Part shown: one piece after another, positions 19,794-27,096 of the stretch
How positions within the stretch are numbered: position 1 is the stretch's first letter
Layout: each line of letters opens with the position of its first letter
Program-made: the position numbers and the translations under genes
Notes under the pieces: generated by a model
Seen by the model: the letters and a program-made list of their open reading frames with translations, nothing else
What the model was told of the DNA's origin: nothing
Databases searched by the model: none
Assembly: GCA_027486415.1 (NCBI GenBank)
Contig: JAIXPC010000002.1
Span: forward strand, 310,001-374,000
Direction: 5' to 3'
Source of the DNA: Sphingomonadales bacterium
GTDB lineage: Bacteria; Pseudomonadota; Alphaproteobacteria; Sphingomonadales; Sphingomonadaceae
DNA: 64,000 bases

Positions 19794-20612
19794 TCACACC
19801 CGGCTTTTGAGGGCGTCGGCCAGGCTGGTGGTGGCGCTGCCCGGTGCCTTGGGGCTGGGCTGGTTCGGGCCGGGCGACCAGCCGGCGACAAACAGCATTT
19901 CCACCGTCACCCGCGTCTTGCCATCATCATCGGCCATGGCGGCAAATTCACCCGCCGCTGCCGCCAGCACGTCGCGCCGCAGTGGGCGGCGCCGGTTCAG
20001 CACCGATCGTGCGCCCATGGCGGCCAGATCGTCGAACAGGCCGAACAGGCTGGCATAACGCAGCGTCACCCGCTCCACGTCGGCCACCGGCATCACGAAC
20101 CCGGCGCGGCCCAGCAGGCCGGCGGCGGCGCTGGCCTCCACCATCGGCGCCGTGTGGGTGCCGGCCCCGCCGGTCACCGCCGCTTCGGCAGTCAGCAGGG
20201 CGGCGCGCAATTCCACCAGGCTCATGCCGCCGGCGAATGCCGCAAGGAACAGGCCATCGGGCCGCAACACCCGCCGTATGCCGGCCAGCGCACCGGGCAG
20301 ATCGTTCACCGTCGCCAGGCCGCCGGCCGACACCACCAGATCGAAACTGGCGTCGGCAAAGGGCAGATGATCCTCGTCCGCCACCACGCCGCCCGGTTCC
20401 GGCGCCAGCGCACACCGCACCGCCCCCGGCCACACGGGGCGCGGGCCGCCCAGATCCAGCACGTCGGTGAACGGCCGCGCCACCATGGCGGCACGGGCGC
20501 GCAGTTCATCGGCCATCATCTCGTGCAGGAAGGCCGCGCGATCAAACCCGGCCAGCGCACGCGCATGGCGGCGGCGGCGCAGGGCGGAATCAAAGGGCAG
20601 GTCGTCAGCCAT
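19794..20612 (-). CDS. SAM-dependent methyltransferase (BioC/NDUFAF5-like)
   Basis: A 272 aa class I methyltransferase. Motifs: DVLDLGGPRP, then FADASFDLVVSAGGLATVNDLPGAL, LRPDGLFLAAFAGG and a C-terminal TVEMLFVAGW. The overall pattern resembles the alphaproteobacterial group related to mitochondrial NDUFAF5, a complex I assembly hydroxylase, and to BioC. The first motif is LGGPRP rather than the common DxGxGxG, so the enzyme activity is uncertain. It is divergent from comF, 45 bp away. Confidence 0.82.
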   Translation of the reverse strand: MADDLPFDSALRRRRHARALAGFDRAAFLHEMMADELRARAAMVARPFTDVLDLGGPRPVWPGAVRCALAPEPGGVVADEDHLPFADASFDLVVSAGGLATVNDLPGALAGIRRVLRPDGLFLAAFAGGMSLVELRAALLTAEAAVTGGAGTHTAPMVEASAAAGLLGRAGFVMPVADVERVTLRYASLFGLFDDLAAMGARSVLNRRRPLRRDVLAAAAGEFAAMADDDGKTRVTVEMLFVAGWSPGPNQPSPKAPGSATTSLADALKSRV

Positions 20613-20657
20613 CGCCCGTGTCTTTACGCCGGCTGCCGGGCCGCGCAAACTGTCGAC

Positions 20658-21407
20658 ATGTCCGCCGTGCTCGCTCTCATCGCCTCGCCGCTGCGGCTGG
20701 TAATCGATGTGGTGTTGCCGCCGCGCTGCCCCGGCTGCGGCGAAATTGTTGACGGCGATGATCGCTTCTGCGCCGCCTGCTTCACCCAGCTCCAGGCGCT
20801 CGGCCCGCCGCAATGCGCCTGCTGCGGCGATCCGTTGCCGCACGAAGGCGACGCGGCCGCGCTGTGCGGCGCGTGCCTCGCCGATCCACCGCCGTTCAGC
20901 CGCGCCCGCGCGCCACTGGCCTATGGCGGCCCGGCGCGGCAGCTGGTGCTGGCACTGAAGCATGGCCGGCGGCTGCATCTCGCCCGCATGATGGCCCGCG
21001 CCATGCTGCGGGTGGCCGGCGACATTCCAGCCGATGCCCTGATCGTCCCGGTGCCATCGCACCGCTGGCGGCTGTGGCGGCGCGGCTTCAACCAGGCCGC
21101 CACCATCGCCCGCCAGGTCGCCCGCCAGTCCGGCCGGCCGCTGCTGGTCGATGCGCTCACCCGCGTGAAGCCCACGCCGTCCACCAAGGGCCTCACCCGC
21201 GCTGCCCGACAAAGAAACGTGATCGGCGCCTTCAGGGTCGCCCGGCCAGACGCCATCAAGGGCCGCAGCGTGATCCTGATCGACGACGTGATGACCACCG
21301 GCGCCACGGTTTCGGCCTGCGCCGCCCAGCTGCGCCGGGCCGGGGCGCGACAAGTCGAGGTCTTGACCTATGCCCGCGCCATGCGCGAGGGGACGGGCGG
21401 GGCATGA
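20658..21407 (+). CDS. comF: ComF family phosphoribosyltransferase-like protein
   Basis: A 249 aa protein of the ComF/GntX family. It begins with a zinc-ribbon (CPGCG, CAACF, CACCG, CGACL) and ends with a PRTase-type domain containing VILIDDVMTTGATVSACA. In competent bacteria ComF is needed for DNA uptake; elsewhere its role is not settled. It heads a + strand group with grxC, a nitrilase homologue and DUF1178, common in alphaproteobacteria. Confidence 0.93.
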   Translation: MSAVLALIASPLRLVIDVVLPPRCPGCGEIVDGDDRFCAACFTQLQALGPPQCACCGDPLPHEGDAAALCGACLADPPPFSRARAPLAYGGPARQLVLALKHGRRLHLARMMARAMLRVAGDIPADALIVPVPSHRWRLWRRGFNQAATIARQVARQSGRPLLVDALTRVKPTPSTKGLTRAARQRNVIGAFRVARPDAIKGRSVILIDDVMTTGATVSACAAQLRRAGARQVEVLTYARAMREGTGGA

Positions 21408-21449
21408 CGCGCGCTCGCCGCGCCACATTGCTGATTGGGATCACACGCC

Positions 21450-21707
21450 ATGGCCACCATTGAAATCTACACCAAGTTTCTTTGCCCCTATTGCACGCGC
21501 GCCAAGGCGCTGCTCACCGGCAAGGGCGTCAGTTTCGAGGAGATCGACATTTCCGCCGGCGGCCCGCGCCGGGCCGAAATGATCGATCGCGCCGGCGGCC
21601 GCCAGACGGTGCCGCAGATCTTCATCGATGGCCGCCACGTCGGCGGCTGCGATGATCTCGTCGCGCTCGACCGGGCCGGAGGGCTCGACCCGCTGCTCAC
21701 GGCATGA
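21450..21707 (+). CDS. grxC: Glutaredoxin 3
   Basis: Small dithiol glutaredoxin, 85 aa. Redox motif CPYC at residues 12-15, TVPQIFIDGRHVGGCDDL for glutathione binding. The second ATG of the open frame (MATIEIYTKF) gives the standard N-terminus. It overlaps the next gene by four bases. Confidence 0.96.
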   Translation: MATIEIYTKFLCPYCTRAKALLTGKGVSFEEIDISAGGPRRAEMIDRAGGRQTVPQIFIDGRHVGGCDDLVALDRAGGLDPLLTA

Positions 21708-22525
21708 TGCTGGACATTGCCCTCGTCCAGACGACGACCGGCATCGATCCGGCCCGCGAGGCGCAGCATCTTGCCAGCCAGATCGCCGTGGCGGCAGCCG
21801 GCGGGGCGCAGATGGTGTTCACGCCGGAAATGAGCGGCTTGCTGGATCGCGATCGCGCCCGCGCCGCCCAGCATATCCGGGATGAAGCCGATGATCCCGT
21901 CCTCGCTGCCGTGCGCGCGGCGGCGGCGCAAAACAACGTGTGGGTTCAGCTCGGCAGCCTCGCGCTGAAGTCGCCATCCGGCAAGTTCGTCAATCGCGGC
22001 TTCCTGATCCGTCCCGATGGCGACATCGCCGCGCGCTATGCCAAGATCCACCTGTTTGACGTGGCGCTTGGCACCGAAAGCTGGCGCGAATCCGCCGCCT
22101 ATGATGCCGGTGAGGACGCAGTGGTGGCCGCCACGCCGTGGGGCAACCTTGGCCTCACCATCTGTTACGACGTGCGCTTTCCAGCGCTGCACCGCGCATT
22201 GGCGCAGGCCGGCGCCAGCATGATCGCCGTGCCCGCCGCCTTCACCCGCCCCACCGGCCAGGCCCACTGGCACGTGCTGCTGCGCGCCCGCGCCATCGAA
22301 ACCGGCAGCTGGGTGATCGCCGCCGCGCAGACCGGCGAGCACGAAGATGGCCGCGCCACCTATGGCCACAGCCTCGTCATCGCGCCGTGGGGTGATGTCG
22401 TGCTCGACATGGGTGAAGCGCCCGGCATCGGCCACGCCCGCATCGATCTGGCCGCCGTCGCCACCGCGCGCGGCAAGGTGCCGGCGCTGGAACACGCGCG
22501 CCCGTTCCGGGTGATCGGCCCATGA
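21704..22525 (+). CDS. Carbon-nitrogen hydrolase (Nit1/omega-amidase-like)
   Basis: A 273 aa nitrilase-superfamily enzyme. The Glu-Lys-Cys triad is visible in FTPEMS, YAKIHLFD and ICYDVRFP. The Nit1-type members hydrolyse deaminated glutathione, a repair reaction that would fit its place beside grxC; this is inference from family and context. It overlaps grxC and the DUF1178 gene by four bases each. Confidence 0.92.
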   Translation: MMLDIALVQTTTGIDPAREAQHLASQIAVAAAGGAQMVFTPEMSGLLDRDRARAAQHIRDEADDPVLAAVRAAAAQNNVWVQLGSLALKSPSGKFVNRGFLIRPDGDIAARYAKIHLFDVALGTESWRESAAYDAGEDAVVAATPWGNLGLTICYDVRFPALHRALAQAGASMIAVPAAFTRPTGQAHWHVLLRARAIETGSWVIAAAQTGEHEDGRATYGHSLVIAPWGDVVLDMGEAPGIGHARIDLAAVATARGKVPALEHARPFRVIGP

Positions 22526-22938
22526 TCGTGTTCGATCTGGTGTGCGACGCCGCCCACCGTTTCGAAGCCTGGTTCGGATCGAGCGCGGACTACGAGGATC
22601 AGCAGGCGCGCGGGCTGGTGTCGTGCCCGATGTGCGGTTCGGCCAAGGTCGGCAAGGCGGTGATGGCCCCGGCCGTGCCCGCCAAGTCCAACCAGCGCCG
22701 CGAAAGCGTGGCCAACGATGATCCCGCCGCCCGGCTGCTGATGTTGCAACGCGCCTTCGAAGCGAACAGCACCTACGTCGGCGACAGGTTTGCCGCCGAA
22801 GCCCGCGCCATCCACGAAGCCGGCGAAACGCGCAGTGTGCATGGCGAGGCGACGCCCGACGAGATCAAGGCCCTGCGTGACGATGGCGTGCCGCTGCTGC
22901 CCCTGCCATTCCGCCCCCGCGCGCGCTCTGATGCCTGA
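22522..22938 (+). CDS. DUF1178 family protein
   Basis: A 138 aa protein beginning MIVFDLVCDAAHRFEAWFGSS with a later CPMCGS, giving a likely metal site together with the first Cys. DUF1178 proteins are conserved in alpha- and betaproteobacteria, often beside the nitrilase homologue; their function is unknown. It is the last gene before tRNA-Arg. Confidence 0.9.
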   Translation: MIVFDLVCDAAHRFEAWFGSSADYEDQQARGLVSCPMCGSAKVGKAVMAPAVPAKSNQRRESVANDDPAARLLMLQRAFEANSTYVGDRFAAEARAIHEAGETRSVHGEATPDEIKALRDDGVPLLPLPFRPRARSDA

Positions 22939-23002
22939 GGCGGATGCGTGACGGCATTTTCCGCTTGATCATGGCCGCGCATCATGGCCTTGAAACGGCG
23001 AT

Positions 23003-23079
23003 GCACCCGTAGCTCAGCAGGATAGAGCGACGGTTTCCTAAACCGCAGGCCGCAGGTTCGAATCCTGCCGGGTGCACCA
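23003..23079 (+). tRNA. tRNA-Arg (anticodon CCU)
   Basis: 77 nt including an encoded CCA. Acceptor arms GCACCCG/CGGGTGC pair perfectly, the TPsiC arm is GCAGG-TTCGAAT-CCTGC, and the anticodon loop TTCCTAA gives CCU, reading AGG. The outermost anticodon-stem pair is A-C, a mismatch; the other four pairs are standard. I see no clear terminator after it. Confidence 0.95.
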
Positions 23080-23141
23080 TCTTGTAGCCGCCAGCGCGCG
23101 GCCGATCCCCCAATCCACCGCCCATCCCCCACCTTCCCGGT

Positions 23142-23166
23142 GGAACTTGTCCCGCGCTTGGCTGTT
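23142..23166 (+). promoter_or_regulatory. EcfG-type promoter of the DUF4142 lipoprotein gene
   Basis: GGAAC (23142-23146), 16-base spacer, TGTT (23163-23166). This matches the alphaproteobacterial general-stress sigma consensus GGAAC-N16/17-cGTT except for the first base of the -10 element. It lies 36 bases before the start codon, in a window that also encodes EcfG. Confidence 0.7.
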
Positions 23167-23202
23167 GTCCCCGTCGCCACCCCCCAAGTCGGGAGAATGA
23201 CG

Positions 23203-23937
23203 ATGAAGACGACCCTTGCCGCCCTTGCCGTGTCGGCGCTCGCGCTGGCGGCCTGCGGGCAATCCAGCAACGAGGCCGCGCGCGAAAACGCGGCGATCGA
23301 AGGCCGCCCGGCCGGCACCGAAACCACCATGACCACCGAAAACGGCATGGGCAGCACCACCGCCCCGGGCATGACGCCCGATGCCAGCACCGACAGCCGC
23401 ACCGAAGGCGGCCTTGCCGATCCGGGCATGAGCGGATCCAGCCCCACCGCCACGGTCGCCACCCGCAGCATGACCCCGCAGGATTATGTCGCCAGCGCGG
23501 TTTCGGGTGACCAGTTCGAAATCCAGTCGAGCCAGCTGATGCTGCAGCGCTCGAAGAATGACGCGGTGACCCGCTTTGCCAAGATGATGGTGACCGATCA
23601 CCGCGCATCGACCGGCCAGATGACCAAGGCCGCCGGCCAGGCCAACCTCGTCGCGCCGCGCTTTGAACTGATGGCAAAGCACCAGGCGCTGCTCGATACG
23701 CTGCGCCAGGCGGGCAACAATGCCGATCAGGTCTATCTGGAACAACAGCGCGCCGCCCATGCCGAAGCCATCGCCATGCATCGTTCGATGGCCAACAACA
23801 CGAGCGCTCCGGAACAGCTGAGCGCCCTCGCCAAGGAACTGCTGCCCAAGGTCGAAGCGCATGCCCGCATGCTGGCGGACATCAAGGGCACCGGAACGGG
23901 CGCTGGCGCCGGCACCACGTCGACCATTGGCCGCTGA
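23203..23937 (+). CDS. DUF4142 family lipoprotein
   Basis: A 244 aa predicted lipoprotein with signal MKTTLAALAVSALALAAC and a threonine/methionine-rich linker. A DUF4142 four-helix domain follows (AVSGDQFEIQSSQLMLQRS, FAKMMVTDHRASTGQM). DUF4142 proteins are ferritin-like bundles of unknown function found in the periplasm. The ATG at 23203 is preferred over 23197 because a GGGAGA sequence lies at a better distance. The promoter fits EcfG, which suggests a stress role. The next small gene follows after 38 bp. Confidence 0.85.
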   Translation: MKTTLAALAVSALALAACGQSSNEAARENAAIEGRPAGTETTMTTENGMGSTTAPGMTPDASTDSRTEGGLADPGMSGSSPTATVATRSMTPQDYVASAVSGDQFEIQSSQLMLQRSKNDAVTRFAKMMVTDHRASTGQMTKAAGQANLVAPRFELMAKHQALLDTLRQAGNNADQVYLEQQRAAHAEAIAMHRSMANNTSAPEQLSALAKELLPKVEAHARMLADIKGTGTGAGAGTTSTIGR

Positions 23938-23975
23938 CGCCTGGCGGCGCGTGACAACAACAAGGGAGAACGACC

Positions 23976-24260
23976 ATGAACGACCGTTATGACCGACCGC
24001 ACACCCGCGACGGTTCCGGCCGCACCATCGCGATCATCCTGCTGGTGGCGCTGGTGCTGCTGGCGGTGGCCTGGGCTGCCGGCCTGTTCAATGTCGACAC
24101 CAAGGGCGAACTGGAAGCACCCAAGGTCAGCGTCGAAGGCGGCAGCGTTCCCGATGTCGATGTCGATGCGGCCGATGTCGACGTGGGCACCAAGAAGGAA
24201 ACCATCGAGGTTCCGACCGTCGATATCGACAAGCCCAAAGACGATGGCGAGCCGAAATAA
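23976..24260 (+). CDS. Small membrane-anchored acidic protein, unknown function
   Basis: 94 aa. A short basic N-terminus is followed by one transmembrane helix (TIAIILLVALVLLAVAWAAG, about residues 17-36). The tail is acidic and repetitive, with valine-aspartate steps (VPDVDVDAADVDVG, VPTVDIDKP). RBS GGGAG is well placed. I do not recognise a family. It follows the DUF4142 gene closely and probably shares its stress promoter; a strong terminator follows. Confidence 0.75.
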   Translation: MNDRYDRPHTRDGSGRTIAIILLVALVLLAVAWAAGLFNVDTKGELEAPKVSVEGGSVPDVDVDAADVDVGTKKETIEVPTVDIDKPKDDGEPK

Positions 24261-24295
24261 GCCCGCCGGTTCAGCCCCCGCGGTCTGAACCCGTG

Positions 24296-24333
24296 AAAAG
24301 GGCCGGCTCCCCATCGGGGGCCGGCCCTTTTTC
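24296..24333. terminator. Bidirectional rho-independent terminator
   Basis: Hairpin with AAAGGGCCGGC pairing GCCGGCCCTTT, an inner CCCC/GGGG continuation with one bulged T, and loop ATC, followed by a T run. The opposite strand also ends in TTTT. It separates the small membrane protein (+) from dps (-), which converge on it. Confidence 0.9.
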
Positions 24334-24365
24334 CGTGGCCGCGATCGGGGCGGCGGCCGGGCGGA

Positions 24366-24881
24366 TCAGGACAGCAGCATTTCCAGCATCCAGCCATTCT
24401 GCTCGTGCTGGCCCAGGCGCTCGGTCAGCAGATCGGCGGTGACAACGTCGTTGCAATCCTCCGCAATCTCCAGCGCAGTCCGCAGCGTCTCGCACAACAG
24501 GCCGTTGTCGCGGATCAGGTTCCGCACCTGGTCGGCGGGCGATCCATGGCTTTCCTCGTCACGGATGCGGCTCATCTCGCCATAGCTGGTGTAACTGGCC
24601 GGCGCCGGCTGGCCCAGCGCGCGGATGCGTTCGGCCAGCACGTCCAGCGCTTCGTAAAGTTCGCTGTAGATGCGTTCGGTCAGCTGGTGGATGCCATAGA
24701 AATTGGCACCGCTCACGTTCCAGTGCAGCCCCTGCGTCTTGATGAACAGCAGATAGCTGTCGGCAAGCACCGGGCCGAGCGCTTCGGCGACGCGGCGATA
24801 GGCGTCGCGATTCAGCCCGGTCTGCGGCTCGAAGGTGGCGCCGTCCGGATCACCGGTGATGCTGGGGGGCAGTGTGTCCAT
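24366..24881 (-). CDS. dps: Dps-family ferritin-like DNA-protection protein
   Basis: Mini-ferritin that stores iron and protects DNA in stress. 171 aa with the Dps ferroxidase motifs: LHWNVSGANFYGIHQLTERIY (H and D/E ligands) and the dimer-partner residues in LGQHEQNGWMLEMLLS. It lies in the general-stress island directly downstream of ecfG on the same strand, but a 72-bp gap and an inverted repeat suggest a separate promoter. Confidence 0.93.
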   Translation of the reverse strand: MDTLPPSITGDPDGATFEPQTGLNRDAYRRVAEALGPVLADSYLLFIKTQGLHWNVSGANFYGIHQLTERIYSELYEALDVLAERIRALGQPAPASYTSYGEMSRIRDEESHGSPADQVRNLIRDNGLLCETLRTALEIAEDCNDVVTADLLTERLGQHEQNGWMLEMLLS

Positions 24882-24911
24882 GGGTCAGGCTCCTGTTGCG
24901 GGATGATGGAG

Positions 24912-24942
24912 GGAACAAGGACACGGGCGCGCGGATTGTTCC
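24912..24942. repeat. Inverted repeat between ecfG and dps
   Basis: GGAACAA (24912-24918) and TTGTTCC (24936-24942) form a 7-bp inverted repeat with a 17-base centre, just upstream of dps. Each arm contains GGAAC, the EcfG -35 element, but no -10 GTT occurs at the standard spacing; GTT is about 21 bases away. It may be an operator or an unusual promoter pair. Confidence 0.5.
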
Positions 24943-24953
24943 GCTGGCCACGC

Positions 24954-25469
24954 TCAGCCCAGCACGCCGCCGGCGTCCACGGGGCCTTCCATGTAGCGTT
25001 TCAGGCTGGCGCGTCCGCGGGTGATGCGGCTTTTGACGGTGCCGAGCGGACAGCCCATCACGGCGGCAATCTCGTCCCATTGCAGGCCCGATCCCAGCAG
25101 CAGCAGCGCCTCGCGCTGTTCGGCGGGCAAGGTGGCCAACCCGCGCTGCATGTCGTCCAGCATCAGCCGATCCCCCTGCGTGGCGGGGGTGGATTGCACG
25201 TGCGTCGACACGTCGGGATCATAGGGCACGAACCGCCGCGACACGCCGGCCACGGTGTAGAAATGGTTGCGCAGGATGCGGAACAGCCAGGCGCGGAAAT
25301 TGGTGTCGGGCGTGTAGCTGGCGCGCGCGGCCCACGCCTTGGCCAGCGTTTCCTGCGCCAGATCGTCCGCCAGGTCGCGGCTGCCGCACAGACCGCGGGC
25401 AAAGGCGCGCAGTTTCGGAATCATGGCGACCAGTTCGGCGCGGAACTTGCGGTCGCCATCATCGGTCAT
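24954..25469 (-). CDS. ecfG: General-stress ECF sigma factor EcfG
   Basis: Extracytoplasmic-function sigma factor of 171 aa that directs the alphaproteobacterial general stress response. Region 2 (LCGSRDLADDLAQETLAKAW, FRAWLFRILRN) and region 4 (LPAEQREALLLLGSGLQWDEIAAVMGCPLGTVKSR) are clear. Its ATG overlaps the stop of nepR (ATGA), the hallmark nepR-ecfG operon. NepR holds it inactive until PhyR is phosphorylated. Confidence 0.93.
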   Translation of the reverse strand: MTDDGDRKFRAELVAMIPKLRAFARGLCGSRDLADDLAQETLAKAWAARASYTPDTNFRAWLFRILRNHFYTVAGVSRRFVPYDPDVSTHVQSTPATQGDRLMLDDMQRGLATLPAEQREALLLLGSGLQWDEIAAVMGCPLGTVKSRITRGRASLKRYMEGPVDAGGVLG

Positions 25470-25714
25470 GGGGTGGGCCCCCCGCCTGAACCCCCGCCTG
25501 ACGCGCTGCCCGGCGGTGCCGCCGGATCATCCATGCGATCCAGAAGGGCCAGGAAATCGTCGGGAACCGGTTCGTCTTCCAACGAGGCCCACAAGGCGCG
25601 CAGCCCGGCCGAAATCGGGTCGGGACGCGGGGTGGCGCGGGTGGCGCGGGGCGTGATGGCGGGCTGCTCATCGGGCCGCTCCGCAAGGCGCTGCTGCTTG
25701 CGCGGTTGATCCAT
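25466..25714 (-). CDS. nepR: Anti-sigma factor NepR
   Basis: 82 aa anti-sigma factor that binds EcfG. The NepR core is visible at about residues 35-60: LRALWASLEDEPVPDDFLAL then LDRMD. The tail is Gly/Pro rich. The chosen ATG has AGGA upstream and lies 39 bases from the -10 element of an EcfG promoter, so the operon is autoregulated. Upstream codons in the open frame belong to the phyR leader region. Confidence 0.9.
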   Translation of the reverse strand: MDQPRKQQRLAERPDEQPAITPRATRATPRPDPISAGLRALWASLEDEPVPDDFLALLDRMDDPAAPPGSASGGGSGGGPTP

Positions 25715-25752
25715 CTGCTCTGTCCTGATCGGGTCGGTGCACCCGGATCGGC

Positions 25753-25777
25753 AACGAAGGCGCACGGCCAAAGTTCC
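25753..25777 (-). promoter_or_regulatory. EcfG promoter of nepR-ecfG
   Basis: Read on the minus strand: GGAAC (25777-25773), 16-base spacer, CGTT (25756-25753), a perfect match to the EcfG consensus, 38 bases before the nepR start. Confidence 0.88.
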
Positions 25778-25811
25778 CGCGCCAACAGGGAATTGCGTCG
25801 CGATTTTGCCC

Positions 25812-25836
25812 GGAACCATGAACTCGGGCTGGCGTT
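25812..25836 (+). promoter_or_regulatory. EcfG promoter of phyR
   Basis: GGAAC (25812-25816), 16-base spacer, CGTT (25833-25836), a perfect EcfG consensus, 41 bases before the phyR start. It is back-to-back with the nepR promoter, so both arms of the switch are self-amplifying. Confidence 0.88.
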
Positions 25837-25877
25837 GCAAGACTCGCCAGCGCCCTGCGCCTTGGAAGAAGACCAGC

Positions 25878-26624
25878 ATGCACCACGAACAACCCGACTC
25901 CGCCTCGCTGCGCTGGAGGATCGAGCCCCACCTGCCGCACCTGAGGCGCTACGCCCGCGCGCTGACCGGATCACAACAGGCCGGTGACGGGCTGGTGCGG
26001 GCCCTGCTGCTGGACCTGGTGGAAGGCCGGACAACCCTGGCCGGTGACGACAACCCCCGGCAGGCGCTGTTTGCACTGTTCCACCGGCGCAACCGCCTGC
26101 CCCACGCCGATCGACAGGCGCTGCTGCTGACAGTGGTGGAAGGCTTTGGCCTCGATCAGGCCGCCCGGATCCTGCGCGAAACCCCGGTGGCGGTGCAGCA
26201 ATCGATCGCAGCCGCGCGCACCGCCATAGCCGACATGATCCGATCCCGTGTGCTGATCATCGAGGATGAACCGCTGATCGCCATGGCGCTGGAGCAGCTG
26301 ATGACCGACATGGGCCACAGCATCGTCGGCATGGCCGCCACCGAAGCCCAGGCCGTCGCCATCGTCGCCGCCAACCCGCCCGACCTGGTGCTGGCCGACA
26401 TCCAGCTGGCAGACGGATCGTCGGGCATCGATGCCGTCAACCGCATCCTGGCCGTGAACGACGTGCCCATCATCTTCATCACCGGCTATCCGGAACGGCT
26501 GCTCACCGGGCTGTTGCCGGAACCGGCCTTCCTGATCGCCAAGCCGTTCGATCCCGATGTGGTGGCCGCCACCGTTGGCCAGGCGCTGCTCGCCCGGCTT
26601 CCCGATTTTGCCCCTGCCCCCTGA
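25878..26624 (+). CDS. phyR: General-stress response regulator PhyR
   Basis: Response regulator of 248 aa with an N-terminal sigma-like domain (about residues 10-120, including HLRRYARALTGSQQAGDGLV) that mimics EcfG. A C-terminal receiver domain (VLIIEDEPLIAMALEQ; phospho-acceptor Asp at about 174 in VLADIQLADG; FITGYPE) follows. Once phosphorylated it sequesters NepR. GGAAGA lies at RBS distance. It is divergent from nepR-ecfG. The PAS/HWE kinase gene two genes downstream is a candidate phosphodonor. Confidence 0.95.
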   Translation: MHHEQPDSASLRWRIEPHLPHLRRYARALTGSQQAGDGLVRALLLDLVEGRTTLAGDDNPRQALFALFHRRNRLPHADRQALLLTVVEGFGLDQAARILRETPVAVQQSIAAARTAIADMIRSRVLIIEDEPLIAMALEQLMTDMGHSIVGMAATEAQAVAIVAANPPDLVLADIQLADGSSGIDAVNRILAVNDVPIIFITGYPERLLTGLLPEPAFLIAKPFDPDVVAATVGQALLARLPDFAPAP

Positions 26625-26656
26625 AACGCCCTGAAATCACGACGAGAGCCAAGCAT

Positions 26657-26986
26657 ATGTCAGCAGAAGCCCAACCACCCGCAACCGATGGCGTCGATTT
26701 CGACACGGCGGTCAGCGATCCCGCCGCCTTCTATGCCGATCCCGATGCGGTGATGGCCGATCCGCACCTTACCAACAGCCAGCGCCGGCAATTCCTGGAG
26801 CAATGGGGACGCGATATCCAGCGCCGCCAGGAAAGCCTTTCGGAAGGTATGGGGGCCAGTTCCATGCCGCCCACCGGCCAGGATTCGGAGTGGGAACGGC
26901 GCATTTTCAAGCTGCTGGAACGACTGCCGGAAGGCGCGGATTCGTCCCCACCCCTGTCGCGGCTGTGGCGGCGCTTGATCTCCTAA
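26657..26986 (+). CDS. Small conserved protein in the stress locus, unknown function
   Basis: 109 aa, soluble, no signal peptide. It has the pattern FDTAVSDPAAFYADPDAV then HLTNSQRRQFLEQWGRDIQRR. This resembles a widespread proteobacterial family of short proteins of the type DPaavF-sPeeV-hp-Lt-qKi-iL-rW-yDa whose role is not known. The C-terminal part (WERRIFKLLERLPEG) is predicted helical. It sits 32 bp after phyR and before the histidine kinase, so it is likely expressed with phyR. Confidence 0.75.
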   Translation: MSAEAQPPATDGVDFDTAVSDPAAFYADPDAVMADPHLTNSQRRQFLEQWGRDIQRRQESLSEGMGASSMPPTGQDSEWERRIFKLLERLPEGADSSPPLSRLWRRLIS

Positions 26987-27096
26987 ATCATTGTATTTAA
27001 ATTCTGATTTATTCCCGGGTAGTTTCCGAAGGCGAATTTCGCATGTGCGCGGCCTAGTCTGCGAGGCAGTCCAACCTGCTGCGACGAGGCCCGCGC

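Noticed and set aside
24912-24942. Canonical EcfG promoter for dps
   Set aside because: GGAAC is present but GTT is at about 21 bases rather than 16-17; kept only as an inverted repeat.
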